From: Arcticibacter svalbardensis MN12-7
GTDB lineage: Bacteria > Bacteroidota > Bacteroidia > Sphingobacteriales > Sphingobacteriaceae
Direction: 5' to 3'
DNA length: 64,000 bases
Assembly (NCBI RefSeq): GCF_000403135.1
Contig: NZ_AQPN01000145.1
Span: 62,001 to 126,000 of the forward strand
Below, piece after piece: positions 36,885 through 47,058 of this stretch. A model generated the notes under the pieces. That model did no database searches. It saw only the letters and a list, made by a program, of their open reading frames with translations, and was not told the DNA's origin. Numbering within the stretch: position 1 is the first letter of the stretch; each line of letters begins with the position of its first letter. A program made the translations under genes and the position numbers.

Positions 36885-39434
36885 TTAAACTATTACCCTT
36901 CCCATAAATGGATCACTAAAACTGCTTGTACCCGTTTCCACTCTTCCGGCAAACCTTTGTTCATATTGGTCATGCCCTTTTACTTTTATACTAAAGTCAT
37001 ACCAGCCGTAACTCTTACTTAAATCCACACCAACAATTCCAGATTTACCAGAAACCCTAATTGTTTTGGTGACGCCTCCGTATGCTAAATCAGTTACAAC
37101 AATTTCCTTAAACTGCCCAGGCGGCTCACTGATTATTGTTAATTCCACATTCCCTGTTAATTTATTCTTGTATAACCTATTCCGCTGATATTCAACTAAA
37201 ATCTTTACAGCCGGATCTGAATGATCTCCTTTAAATTCCCTATAAAACCCATTAGGACCATGTAATTGAAGGTGATATTTGTTATTTTCAAAACTCTCTA
37301 AGGCAATCAGATCCATTATGTCAGCATCAGCTTGAACAGCATACGAGCGAAGTCGCATATTTTCCCATTTCAGCAACCCATTAGCATCCTTAAAGGATGT
37401 CCTTCCCGGAAAATATACATTATATGGCGATCCGGCTGTTTGCTTTCCAAAAACTTCTGTTTTTGATTTAAGACTTAAAACAAATCCATGCTGTTTTGCA
37501 TCATAATAACCATCCGCATATATTTGATAAGGAATAGCATTGGACGGTTTCATCCCCTTTTCCTGTATTGGAACTACTGTATTTGCGAAAGGATTGATTT
37601 TCACCTGTTCAATATCTTGTTCATTCAATATTTTATATCCGGATGGTAAAGCCTTAAATTGTGCTTTATGGATGCTTTGAATAAACCTATCCTTCTCTAC
37701 AGGTGCCGGATTTTTAACAACCTTATCAGGTGAAGGTCTGAATACAGATGTTAAGTCGCCACAAACTGTACGCCGCCAATCGCTTATTTCTGGTTGTGTC
37801 AACTCCTTACCTGTCTTTTTAGATAACCAGTGCTCTAAGAATTGCAGGTTTGAGGTATGGTCAAAGACTTGCGAATTTACCCATCCCCCTTTCGTCCAGG
37901 GTGAAATGACTAACATTGGTACCCTAAATCCAAGTCCTATAGCACTTTCGCGCTGGTCTTCAAATCCCCGCTGCTTTTCTTGTTCAAGACTAACATGCTC
38001 TACCCTGGTATCCATTCCGCCGGAAACTTTACCAGTTTCTGGTCTTGCACTATGTGGAGGTAAAAAAGGCGGGACATGATCAAAATAGCCGTCATTCTCA
38101 TCATAGGTAATAATGAAAATAGTTTTCTTCCATGTCTCCGGGTTCTTAGTCAATATATCCATCACCTCAGAAATATACCAGGCACCATACCATGGAGATC
38201 CTGGATGATCTGAAAAATGAGATGATGGTACCAACCAGGATACTGCAGGCAACTGTCCAGCATCCACATCTTGTCTAAACTGGTGCAAAACATCGCCTTT
38301 AGGAACTTTCATCTTTCGCTTAACCCCATCATCCATGTAATCCATCTCTACCAATTGATGATAATCAGGATCCTGACTATTGGTTACAAACGCTTTACGA
38401 TGAATACTCTTCTGGCGTTCCGACAGTTGTTCAAAACGTTGTTTGTTCCATGTGCCCATATCATCCTGAATCGATTTTAGTAACTGCTCTTTCTCTTCGA
38501 GATTCTTATGCAGCTTACTATCGTCAGGAAATCCTTGTAACTGATTCTTTAATTCTGTAACCTCCTTTTGAAGCGCAACATATCTGTTAGTCAAAAAATC
38601 AAGATGTTTTGCATGCAAGCGAACATTAAACTGAGCGAAAAATTCAAGATCATTGTCAGTGAAATTAGCTAACCAGTCTTCTTCCTCGCCCTCAAAGCCA
38701 ACAGGAATACTTAATTCGTTTTGGTAGGCCTTCCATGAAATCCCTAAGTCTTCCAACCGCTCTGGAAAAGTAGTCCAATGAATATCTTTGTGATCAATTT
38801 CACCATTCCAGATATGCGCTTTCGAATTTTCATCCTGTTCTGCCCGTACTGTGCCTGTCCAGAAAAATAAGCGATTAGGACTCGTACCTGCTAAAGCAGA
38901 ACAAAAATGCTGATCGCAAACCGTAAATGCATCGGCTAATGCATAATAGAAAGGAATGTCAGTTCGATTATAATACCCCATTGTCAGCGGCATTTGAGCA
39001 AACTCTTTATTCCCCGATTTTTTGCTTTCCAACCATTTATCCATTTTCCCACCATTTAAAGCATCCACCTGATTTTCCCAGGAATGAGGAAGTGAGCTCA
39101 TCCAGGTAGATTTAGTGTCTTTAAGATTTAGTCGGAACGGAGCATAGGTATCTCCCAAAGCATTCGTTTGTAACCAAACCGGATTAGTGTTGGCCAATTG
39201 GAAAGCCCTTGGGTCATTAAAACCACGGACACCATTTAAAGTACCGAAACAATGATCAAAAGAACGATTCTCTTGCATCAAAAAAACCACGTGTTCCGCG
39301 TCCATATACGTACTCCCTGGTGCGGCATCAATAGCCAATGCCTGCTGTATAGATGCTGGCATGATACTAAATAACCCGGCTGCGCCTGTCAGCAATCCTG
39401 CCTTTTTTATAAATGCTCTTCTACTCTCATTCAT
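36885..39434 (-). CDS. plcC: Phosphocholine-type phospholipase C, Tat-exported
   Basis: 849 aa. A twin-arginine signal (SRRAFIKKAGLLTGAAGLFS) is followed by the acid-phosphatase/phospholipase C catalytic domain with MQENRSFDHCFGTLNGVRGF, TYDENDGYFDHVPPF and DHTSNLQFLEHWL, and then two C-terminal beta domains (residues about 625-710 and 735-830) of the bacterial PLC type. It would hydrolyse phosphatidylcholine or sphingomyelin to phosphorylcholine. It lies 21 bp after a SusD gene and 12 bp separate SusD from SusC, so all three are one operon; enzyme and importer may act on the same organophosphate. Substrate choice is inferred. Confidence 0.92.
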   Translation of the reverse strand: MNESRRAFIKKAGLLTGAAGLFSIMPASIQQALAIDAAPGSTYMDAEHVVFLMQENRSFDHCFGTLNGVRGFNDPRAFQLANTNPVWLQTNALGDTYAPFRLNLKDTKSTWMSSLPHSWENQVDALNGGKMDKWLESKKSGNKEFAQMPLTMGYYNRTDIPFYYALADAFTVCDQHFCSALAGTSPNRLFFWTGTVRAEQDENSKAHIWNGEIDHKDIHWTTFPERLEDLGISWKAYQNELSIPVGFEGEEEDWLANFTDNDLEFFAQFNVRLHAKHLDFLTNRYVALQKEVTELKNQLQGFPDDSKLHKNLEEKEQLLKSIQDDMGTWNKQRFEQLSERQKSIHRKAFVTNSQDPDYHQLVEMDYMDDGVKRKMKVPKGDVLHQFRQDVDAGQLPAVSWLVPSSHFSDHPGSPWYGAWYISEVMDILTKNPETWKKTIFIITYDENDGYFDHVPPFLPPHSARPETGKVSGGMDTRVEHVSLEQEKQRGFEDQRESAIGLGFRVPMLVISPWTKGGWVNSQVFDHTSNLQFLEHWLSKKTGKELTQPEISDWRRTVCGDLTSVFRPSPDKVVKNPAPVEKDRFIQSIHKAQFKALPSGYKILNEQDIEQVKINPFANTVVPIQEKGMKPSNAIPYQIYADGYYDAKQHGFVLSLKSKTEVFGKQTAGSPYNVYFPGRTSFKDANGLLKWENMRLRSYAVQADADIMDLIALESFENNKYHLQLHGPNGFYREFKGDHSDPAVKILVEYQRNRLYKNKLTGNVELTIISEPPGQFKEIVVTDLAYGGVTKTIRVSGKSGIVGVDLSKSYGWYDFSIKVKGHDQYEQRFAGRVETGTSSFSDPFMGRVIV

Positions 39435-39455
39435 GTATCTTAAAAATAAACAGTA

Positions 39456-40928
39456 TTATTTATCCCACCAAACTTTGGTATTAATATCATCAGGCCCTTG
39501 TCTTGTAATAGCTTCATTTAAATTTGCAGGATTTTGCGACTGTTCATTTAACGGATATTTGTAGCGCACAGGTATCCTGCCCCCATTCTGATTATCAGGA
39601 CCTGCTACCAGTACAGGAAATCCAGTACGTCTCCATTCAAACCAATTTTCCAATCCGGTATAGAAAAGGGAGATCCACTTTTGTGTAATAATTTGTTTCA
39701 AGGCATTTGAACTATCGTATATCACACCAGTACGGGTTAAATAGTCGCCTGGCATCGTTAAATTCAAGTAGGTAAAAGCACCTGAAACACCATGCTCATA
39801 ATAGGTTTGAACTGAAGTCGTCGTCGTAATCAGGTTCTTAAGCCTTGCTTCAGCCAAAAGAAACTGCAACTCCGGATAGGCCATCATATATCCTTTTGCA
39901 ACAAGAAGTCCTGCTGGAGTAATTGAATTTTCATAATAAAAGCTTCCTATTCTACTGATGTTATTCGAACCTCCATTATATTTCAATGCCTCCGTATCAC
40001 TTAATCCATTTGGCATTCCTACATATACAGGCGATCCTGCAGTGACAGAAGCAGAGGTAGGTCTGGCAAAAATAGCAAGTCGTGGATCATTAAATGCCTG
40101 CAACACATCGCTGAAAGTTTTACTTAACCGAAATTCATCAAATCCACCAATTCTATTTGTGTAATTTGGAAACTGATTAGGAGCCTCTGCATAATAGGAG
40201 TAGTCCCCATCATCCGCATTATTTTCAAACAAAGGACTGCTTGACGGATTATCTACAATTGCCTGCAATCTTAATTTCACATCTACTTTAGCAGAAATCC
40301 GCATGAGATACCTGATGCGCAAGCTATTGGCTAACTTCCTCCATTTCAAAACATCGCCCTGGTAGATCAGATCGCCTCCAACAGAGGATGCAGAGGTAGA
40401 AAGAATCGTGTTAGCCGTCTCCAGATCTTTTAAAATACCAGTATAAATTTCTTCCTGTGTATCGTATTTAGGCTTCAGGATATTCTGATCGCCGGCAGTG
40501 GCTTCGCTATAAGGGGCATCCCCATAGGTGTCGGTTATTATAGAAAACATCCACGATTTTAGGATTAAAGCAATTCCTTCGTAAGCAGGCTGAGAGGAAG
40601 ATTCTGCAAGTTCGGACAGTTTTTTGATGTCTCTCAAATTCGTATAAAAAGAATTCCAAATATTATCCCTATTTCCCCAAATGTATCGGTCGTCATCTAC
40701 AAACTGATATTTTGCTGTTTGTTGAACGACTAGCGTACCCACACCCCAAGCCTCACCCATCATGGTATTAACAGAGGAGCGAATCACGGAAGGAAGCAAC
40801 AGATCTGGTGTAATGATCGTAATGGCGTTTTTGTCTTCATTTATATCAGCAAAATCCTTGGTACATCCGGCTAATAACACCAAACCGTTCAGCAGGATAT
40901 AAGAAAGCAGTAGTTTAGAATATTTCAT
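39456..40928 (-). CDS. SusD-like lipoprotein of the phospholipase operon
   Basis: 490 aa. Lipobox LVLLAGCTKD at residues 15-24. It is of the SusD/RagB_2 type rather than classical SusD: TPDLLLPSVIRSSVN, LILKSWMFSIITDTYGDAPYSEA and the C-terminal YPLNEQSQNPANLNEAI are typical of that subgroup. It presumably forms the lid of the SusC encoded 12 bp upstream. Ligand unknown; the operon partner suggests a lipid- or phosphate-containing molecule. Confidence 0.92.
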   Translation of the reverse strand: MKYSKLLLSYILLNGLVLLAGCTKDFADINEDKNAITIITPDLLLPSVIRSSVNTMMGEAWGVGTLVVQQTAKYQFVDDDRYIWGNRDNIWNSFYTNLRDIKKLSELAESSSQPAYEGIALILKSWMFSIITDTYGDAPYSEATAGDQNILKPKYDTQEEIYTGILKDLETANTILSTSASSVGGDLIYQGDVLKWRKLANSLRIRYLMRISAKVDVKLRLQAIVDNPSSSPLFENNADDGDYSYYAEAPNQFPNYTNRIGGFDEFRLSKTFSDVLQAFNDPRLAIFARPTSASVTAGSPVYVGMPNGLSDTEALKYNGGSNNISRIGSFYYENSITPAGLLVAKGYMMAYPELQFLLAEARLKNLITTTTSVQTYYEHGVSGAFTYLNLTMPGDYLTRTGVIYDSSNALKQIITQKWISLFYTGLENWFEWRRTGFPVLVAGPDNQNGGRIPVRYKYPLNEQSQNPANLNEAITRQGPDDINTKVWWDK

Positions 40929-40940
40929 CTTTAAATCAGT

Positions 40941-43900
40941 TTAGAAATTAAAATTCAGATTGAGTCCCAATGAACGTGTAGTAGGAATAGAAGCAGATTC
41001 AACTCCCGGCACATACGTTCCCCCATCCAATGCGATTTGCTCCGGATCAATATGCGGAACTTTAGAATGTACCCATAGATTCCTTCCTACCAAGGATAAG
41101 GCCATATTGCTGATCCTATACCTTTGCAAAAACTTAGAAGGAATAACATAACCCACACTGAGCTCGCGGAGTTTGATAAATGAGGCATCATAGATAACCG
41201 GCTCCGCAATAGATCGTCCATTTGTAAAAGCAGAATTCCATGCTCTGGCAGAAAGCTTGACATCATTTGGGCGGTAGGAACCATCTGCATTCTGGATCAC
41301 TCCCGGACTAATCACACCGTTCCCTTCTAAAGTTAAATCATATCCATTTGCTCGCCCCAGAAGTGTTTCTTCTAGTTGTCCTGCTTCCCTTCCCACTACC
41401 TGAGTAAGCGAATACACCTTACCACCCTCACGGACATCAACTAAAAAGCTCAGATTAACTCCTTTGTATGAAAACGAATTCCGTATCCCCGCAAGCCAAT
41501 CCGGATTATAATTACCCAACCGCTGTGCAGTACCCGTAGATAAAGGCCGACCGGTATCGTTATTGATGATCTGATTAAAATAAGGACTTGATTGATCTGT
41601 TACCCGTTGGTAAACCTCTCCATACATATCTCCCATCCTATTACCTACACGGGCTTCTATAGATATGGCTTCTTTACTAGCCATTTGATAGATAGAAATT
41701 TCGTCCGTTAACTTAAGCACCTTACTTCTGTTAGCAGAAAAGTTCACATTAATATCCCAATTAAAACTTTGTTTGATTGGTGTGGCATTTAATGAAACTT
41801 CTATACCTGAATTGCTGATCTCTCCCGCATTCAGAATCTGTGTACTGAATCCACTCGTAATAGAAATCGGAACGTTATTCAAGATCTGATTCTTAGTAGT
41901 CACATGATAATAAGTGACATCAAAGCCTAAACGATTTTTCGCAAACTTCCACTCTAATCCTCCTTCTAATGAAGTACTGATTTCAGGTTTAATATTAAAA
42001 TTCCGTAACACACCAGAGGTGCTGAATACAGGATTACTTCCTATTGGATTCTGCTTGTTATAAGCCTGCGTAAATGAATAAGGACTAGTATCATTACCAA
42101 CCTGTGCCACACTTAACCTTACTTTTCCATAACTGATCCATGACGGCATTTTAAACATTTCGCTTATCAAACCACTTAAAGATGCAGACGGGTAGAAGTA
42201 AGAATTATCTGTAATGCCCAGTGTGGCTGAATTTACAGGTAAAGTTAGTGCGCTGGACCAATCATTACGGGCCGTAACATCCAGATATAAAAAGTCTTTG
42301 AAGGAGAACTGTCCGAAAGCATATAAACTATTGACCCTTTTCTCCGGACTAAAAACCTCTGTTACCAATGGAATCGCTGAATTATTTAGGCTATAAATCC
42401 CTGGCGTAAGCAATTGTGAAGTATAAGTAGCAATTTGATCTGTATTATTGATCCGTGAATTACCTCCCGCATTAAGCGATACCTTTAAATCTTTGCTGAT
42501 GGACCGGTTTGCATTAATCAGAAAGTCAAAATTTGTTTCTATATTTTCAATCCGTTCTTCTCGATAAGCACCCTGAGGAAAACGTTGTGTACTATAAGCT
42601 CTTCTTCGTTCCCGTAATTCGTTACCATAGTCTGTACCTCCCCGCAACAGCACATTCAGCCAGCTGTTAATATCATATTTAACGGCTATATTTCCAATAA
42701 GACGGTGGGCGTTTTGTGCGTTCGTATTCTCATAAAGATTAAAATACGGATTATCATGGTAGTTATAATTGAAATTAAACTGCTGCCGATTCTCCATACC
42801 CGGCATCCAATAGTCCTTTAGAGAATTGATGTTGACTTGCTGCCCCAACCAATTGTTCAGGAGATAAATGATATTTTCAGTACCATAACTGATGCTTGGC
42901 CTGTTATCACTATCATTTAATATATAATTCACACTCGCCTTTACATTCAATTTAGAGGTGACATTATATCCAGAATTGAATGCGAATGTATTCCGCTTCA
43001 AATCAGTGTTAGGCACTATACCCTTTTGATCCAGATTGGTATAGGAAAACCTGAAATTACCTTTATCATTTGATGAGGTAACGGCAATATTATTATTCGT
43101 TGTAATTCCGGTTTCATAAAAGTCATTCAAATCAAAACTGTTCAACCAGGGTGTAGGTGTTATAGTACCTCTTGCAGCAAGATTTGCAGCAGAGCCCAAT
43201 GATCCGTCGTTAATCAGGTAAATATCACCACCGCGAAAACCATTTGATGTGGGTGAGTCAAACTGATCAATGAGTTGTCCATTAAATGCAGGTCCCCAAC
43301 TTTCATCCACACCATCCCTGACACCTGATCCAAGACCATCAACAAAGGAAAATTCTCCATCATTACCCTGTCCATACTTCTTTTGAAAGTCAGGTAATAC
43401 CAAAGGCCTTTCAAAAGTAACCCCAGAATTCACACTTATTCCAGCTCCTTTACTGCGCCTGCCACTTTTAGTAGTAATTAAAATTACTCCATTCGCAGCT
43501 CTTGAACCATATAAAGCAGCAGCATTTGCGCCTTTCAGCACATTTATGGACTCCACATCATCCGGATTGACAAGTGATGCACCATTTCCATAATCCACCT
43601 CCTGATAGCTGCTCCCCGATGATCCATAATTATCATTGCTGATTGGAATCCCATCAATTACATATAAAGGCTGATTGTTATTGATATTTAAAGATTTGTC
43701 TCCTCTAATGGTGACCCGTGCAGACCCCCCGACTCCGGAAGGACTATTCATTACTGTAACTCCCGCAATCTTTCCAGCTAACCCACTGGAAAAATTAGAT
43801 TCACGAGCTTTATCCAGCTCTCCACCTTTAATTTCCTGTGCGGCATATCCCAAAGACTTTTTCTCTCTGGAAACGCCCAGCGCAGTCACAACCACTTCAT

Positions 43901-44279
43901 TAAGCTGATTGTCTTCTTCGCTTAATACGATCGTAATAGTTGAACGTCCATTAAGTGCTACTTCCTCCGTTTTAAAGCCAATGTATGAAATCAACAAGAC
44001 TGCATTTCCGTCGGCAACCTGCAAGCCAAATTTTCCATTGATATCGCTAGTAGTGCCTACAGTTTCGTTTTTTATCCTGATAGAAACCCCAGGAAGTGTT
44101 TTCCCTTGTTTGTCAGTAATCGTTCCTGTAATGGCAACATCTTTGAGGTAAGATTTGCTCCCTAATAATGGCTTAGCAATAGCTTCAGAAACACTCATTT
44201 CCATCGTAAATAATAGAAATAATGGAATAATTGCCCTTTTAAAAATAAAAAAATGCTTTCTCGTAGTAGAATCTCTCAT
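40941..44279 (-). CDS. SusC-type TonB-dependent receptor without STN domain
   Basis: 1112 aa. A signal peptide (residues about 12-35) is followed directly by a regulatory-like beta domain (ITGTITDKQGKTLPGVSI), the TonB-box-like VVTALGVSREKKSLGYA, the plug motif NAAALYGSRAANGVILITTKSG, and the barrel ending LGLNLNFNF. The absence of an STN domain means no FecR/sigma coupling, in contrast to the other two SusC proteins here; another regulator must control it. First gene of the susC-susD-phospholipase operon. Confidence 0.94.
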   Translation of the reverse strand: MRDSTTRKHFFIFKRAIIPLFLLFTMEMSVSEAIAKPLLGSKSYLKDVAITGTITDKQGKTLPGVSIRIKNETVGTTSDINGKFGLQVADGNAVLLISYIGFKTEEVALNGRSTITIVLSEEDNQLNEVVVTALGVSREKKSLGYAAQEIKGGELDKARESNFSSGLAGKIAGVTVMNSPSGVGGSARVTIRGDKSLNINNNQPLYVIDGIPISNDNYGSSGSSYQEVDYGNGASLVNPDDVESINVLKGANAAALYGSRAANGVILITTKSGRRSKGAGISVNSGVTFERPLVLPDFQKKYGQGNDGEFSFVDGLGSGVRDGVDESWGPAFNGQLIDQFDSPTSNGFRGGDIYLINDGSLGSAANLAARGTITPTPWLNSFDLNDFYETGITTNNNIAVTSSNDKGNFRFSYTNLDQKGIVPNTDLKRNTFAFNSGYNVTSKLNVKASVNYILNDSDNRPSISYGTENIIYLLNNWLGQQVNINSLKDYWMPGMENRQQFNFNYNYHDNPYFNLYENTNAQNAHRLIGNIAVKYDINSWLNVLLRGGTDYGNELRERRRAYSTQRFPQGAYREERIENIETNFDFLINANRSISKDLKVSLNAGGNSRINNTDQIATYTSQLLTPGIYSLNNSAIPLVTEVFSPEKRVNSLYAFGQFSFKDFLYLDVTARNDWSSALTLPVNSATLGITDNSYFYPSASLSGLISEMFKMPSWISYGKVRLSVAQVGNDTSPYSFTQAYNKQNPIGSNPVFSTSGVLRNFNIKPEISTSLEGGLEWKFAKNRLGFDVTYYHVTTKNQILNNVPISITSGFSTQILNAGEISNSGIEVSLNATPIKQSFNWDINVNFSANRSKVLKLTDEISIYQMASKEAISIEARVGNRMGDMYGEVYQRVTDQSSPYFNQIINNDTGRPLSTGTAQRLGNYNPDWLAGIRNSFSYKGVNLSFLVDVREGGKVYSLTQVVGREAGQLEETLLGRANGYDLTLEGNGVISPGVIQNADGSYRPNDVKLSARAWNSAFTNGRSIAEPVIYDASFIKLRELSVGYVIPSKFLQRYRISNMALSLVGRNLWVHSKVPHIDPEQIALDGGTYVPGVESASIPTTRSLGLNLNFNF

Positions 44280-44673
44280 AAAATTAATCTTAGGTAGTGT
44301 AAATCTTAATCAGAAATAGAAATAGTAGATGATTTTAATAGCGGCAAGAATAATTAATCCGTGTTAGAGCAATTAAAAGTTAGTATTAAGTTTAAATTAA
44401 GGAACTATTAACCATTGATAAATTATATGTTAAGATAGAAAAGGCTGATTATGCGTTGAGTGGCTTTCAATCTATTACCAAAAACCGGATCTGGCAAAGA
44501 AAACTATATGCTTGCTAGAAAAGCATTTTTCTGTAATTTAAGGACATGCTTTAATTTAACATGAAGAATCGCTAACCGATTGAATCAATTGCTATGAAGC
44601 CTGATTATGCAAATAGTATGTTTTAAGCGAAAAACAAGATAATAGGCACAGTATTACACTAAACTGCATCAAT
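44280..44673. other. AT-rich intergenic region upstream of the susC-phospholipase operon
   Basis: 394 bp between divergent genes, without a supported ORF or RNA. It must hold the promoter and control site of the operon on the minus strand; no motif stands out by eye. Confidence 0.5.
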
Positions 44674-44943
44674 ATGATAGATAAGATTATTTATGAATTT
44701 AAAAATGTGTCAAATTTAAAGTTACTGATAACTAAGATTGACAATAAAAAACTAATCCGGGTGAACCTGATGGTCATTGGCGGATTGATAGGAATATATT
44801 TTGGGGTATTTATACTCTCTTTTAAGTTTAGTGTCAACTCGTTGTGGTTTTTAATACTGTTACCAATCTCATTTTTATTAGTATATGTAGGGAATAACCT
44901 TTGTAACCGATACATAATAAAAGCTCTTACCCAAGAAGGCTAA
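44674..44943 (+). CDS. Small two-helix membrane protein, unknown
   Basis: 89 aa, very AT-rich. Hydrophobic segments span residues about 31-49 (NLMVIGGLIGIYFGVFILS) and 56-73 (SLWFLILLPISFLLVYVG), with a Lys-rich N-terminus. No family recognised. It is followed at once by another small membrane ORF and a dead nuclease gene, so the block looks like an acquired, decaying segment. Confidence 0.5.
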   Translation: MIDKIIYEFKNVSNLKLLITKIDNKKLIRVNLMVIGGLIGIYFGVFILSFKFSVNSLWFLILLPISFLLVYVGNNLCNRYIIKALTQEG

Positions 44944-45038
44944 TTTGCCCCACGGTAACAATAGGCATTTCAGAATTTGACAAAACAGAACTTGAAAAGA
45001 TACTGAATAGGCACGAGCTTTTTACTTTTGAATCAATC

Positions 45039-45377
45039 TTGTTGTTACAGACCGAAATCAACAATCGCGCGAAGTCTACTGAAATGATAATTAAGCTTCA
45101 AAATTTATTCCCTTTATCTATACTTATTACTTTTTTTCTTGCAATGATATCTTCTTATACGGGGAAATCAAACTGGGACCTTAAAGATATAGTTAGTTCC
45201 CTGTATATATTATTGGCAATAACAGCTTGCTATTTTGCAATTGTAAAAGTCTGTAATACGATTTATAGTTGGACGTACATTTCCCGTCATAAAACGTTAA
45301 CAAACATGTTTTTCTTATTAGGGAGTATAGCTTTAGAAAAAAGGAAAGGCCATCTTACTGATATACATACTTTGTAA
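45039..45377 (+). CDS. Small membrane protein, start unclear
   Basis: 112 aa from a TTG at 45039. The frame is open back to 44907 without an ATG and already reads ISEFDKTELEKILNRHELF, a plausible protein sequence, so the true start may be non-ATG or lost. Two hydrophobic segments follow (LFPLSILITFFLAMISSY and SLYILLAITACYFAIVKV). No family recognised. It may be a truncated or rearranged gene. Confidence 0.4.
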   Translation: MLLQTEINNRAKSTEMIIKLQNLFPLSILITFFLAMISSYTGKSNWDLKDIVSSLYILLAITACYFAIVKVCNTIYSWTYISRHKTLTNMFFLLGSIALEKRKGHLTDIHTL

Positions 45378-45470
45378 GAACCGCCATTACCGCCCCTAGG
45401 AATAGAACTCTAAAAATTCAACATCTTAAATTGAATAGAGGAGTGCCACGACGATATTAACAAAAAAGGT

Positions 45471-45961
45471 ATGTCGTTGACAAACCTGAAGCTCTTTAGG
45501 CAGTTTTACCAGACCTATCCTGAAATTGGTCAGACGTTGTCTGACCAATTGATAAGCGAAAAAGATCAAGTATCTTATCTTTCTCCAAAGGAACTGCTGA
45601 GCCACCTTAATTTTTCACATTTTATTGAGCTATTAAAAGTGGAAAACTCCTTGATACGACATTTTTATGCGGTGGAAGCTGTAAAAATAAATCGCATATA
45701 TTACTCGACTTAAAATTGGGCCGTTATGACCATGCTGATGCAGGTCAAATGAACCTTTACTTGAATTATTACCGCAAACATGAAATGAGTGAAGGAGACA
45801 ACCCTCCAATAGGAATAATTTTATGTGCAGACAAAAATGATGCTTTAGTGGAATACACGACCACCGGATTATCTAATGAAGTGTTTGTGTCTAAATATCT
45901 TGTCCAATAGCCCAGTAAGGAAACTCTTGAGACATTTATCAGAAATGAAATGAATCAGTAA
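45471..45961 (+). pseudogene. YhcG/DUF1016 PDDEXK nuclease, N-terminally truncated and internally deleted
   Basis: The first piece, SLTNLKLFRQFYQTYPEIGQ to NSLIRHFYAVEA, is the C-terminal part of the DUF1016 N-domain. It then runs directly into the end of the nuclease domain, LGRYDHADAGQMNLYLNYYR through EGDNPPIGIILCADKND. About 100 residues that normally lie between them are missing. A TAG at 45908-45910 interrupts the tail, which continues PSKETLETFIRNEMNQ to TAA at 45959-45961. Intact relatives are about 340 aa and are often found in restriction/defence islands. This copy cannot be functional. Confidence 0.85.
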
Positions 45962-46011
45962 TGTCTTAGATTGAAATATGTTTTATCGGTTTGTACACTC
46001 CTAAATACAAA

Positions 46012-46052
46012 AAAACTAGACAAGTTCAGAATTATCTGACTTGTCTAGTTTT
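46012..46052. terminator. Strong bidirectional hairpin
   Basis: AAAACTAGACAAGT (46012-46025) pairs with ACTTGTCTAGTTTT (46039-46052), and the stem continues TCAGA/TCTGA after a bulged T with an ATTA loop. A- and T-runs flank it, so it can terminate in either direction. Confidence 0.7.
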
Positions 46053-46085
46053 GTGGTGGCTACTTTACAAGTATCGAACTATTTC
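46053..46085 (-). repeat. Fragment resembling the 3' end of tRNA-Val
   Basis: Directly after the hairpin, TTGTGGTGGCTACT (from 46052) matches TTGTGGAGGCTACT at the tRNA-Val 3' end (47667-47680) at 13 of 14 bases, and TCGAAC follows in both. No 5' half is present, so it is not a tRNA gene. It could be an old attachment-site duplicate. Confidence 0.35.
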
Positions 46086-46169
46086 CTGTCTGATTTGCGT
46101 TTAATCGCCGATTTAGACATATAATTATTTCGATTAGAATTTATTGAAATAGTGTCGTACCTTGAACAT

Positions 46170-46988
46170 ATGAACATGGTACCGTCGTTTTACGTTCCTC
46201 ATCCTGCGCTAAGAAACCATATCAGTCATATTATGGTTCTTGAAGCTAAGTTCGATAAAGTTACCCTTGAGTTCAGTCCTTTTCCGCCGACTCCTCAACA
46301 TGCTATTCATTTATATCCCAGGGATGCAGTTATCGTTCGTAATGATAAAAACGGCGTTCAAAAACACCCAGCAAGTATCATCGTAGGGCCACAGGTAAGT
46401 CAGGTTAATATTGCAATGGGTCTTCACCACATTATTGTTTCGGTAGCATTTATGCCTGGTGGTATGCACAGGTTACTAAAAATGCCGATGCAGGAGTTAT
46501 ACGATGAACCCTTCGATGCCACGCTATTGTTAGGCCACGAAATAGCGGAGGTAAATGAGCAGTTACAGGAGGCACAAACAGCTTTTGATATGAAAAATGT
46601 GGTGGAGCGCTTTTTTATGCACAAACTCAATTATTCTTTGCTGCTGCCATGGGAACATGCTCTGAAAGCCCAATTACAAGGTGATATGTCCATAGAAAGT
46701 GCAGCTTCATTGGCATGCCTTAGTTTGCGGCAATATGAACGGCGGGCTAAAGAGGTTATGGGCTACTCACCAAAAGTCTTTTCGAGGCTTGTTCGTTTTT
46801 CCAAAGCCTACAGGTTAAAAGAGCGCTACCCCCGGTTAAGCTGGACTAACATAGCCTATACTTGCGGATACTTTGATCAAATGCATTTAATCAGGGATTT
46901 TAAGGAATTTACGGGCTCACTTCCCGGTACGCTCGCCAAACAGATCAATAGTGCACCAGCGCTATTGCAAGAACACATGCGTATATAG
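46170..46988 (+). CDS. AraC-family transcriptional regulator
   Basis: 272 aa from ATG 46170 (GTG 46152 also possible). The N-terminal DUF6597-type sensor (FYVPHPALRNHISHIMVLEA) is followed by a C-terminal AraC HTH of two helix-turn-helix units (MSIESAASLACLSLRQYERRAKEVMGYSP, then WTNIAYTCGYFDQMHLIRDFKEFTG). It is 70 bp upstream of an NTF2-like secreted protein on the same strand and may control it. Effector unknown. Confidence 0.9.
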   Translation: MNMVPSFYVPHPALRNHISHIMVLEAKFDKVTLEFSPFPPTPQHAIHLYPRDAVIVRNDKNGVQKHPASIIVGPQVSQVNIAMGLHHIIVSVAFMPGGMHRLLKMPMQELYDEPFDATLLLGHEIAEVNEQLQEAQTAFDMKNVVERFFMHKLNYSLLLPWEHALKAQLQGDMSIESAASLACLSLRQYERRAKEVMGYSPKVFSRLVRFSKAYRLKERYPRLSWTNIAYTCGYFDQMHLIRDFKEFTGSLPGTLAKQINSAPALLQEHMRI

Positions 46989-47058
46989 AATAAGATGTCG
47001 CTTTTTTACTATTTGTGCTCATAGTGATCAATTAGTTTTACAAAAAAAAACTTATACC

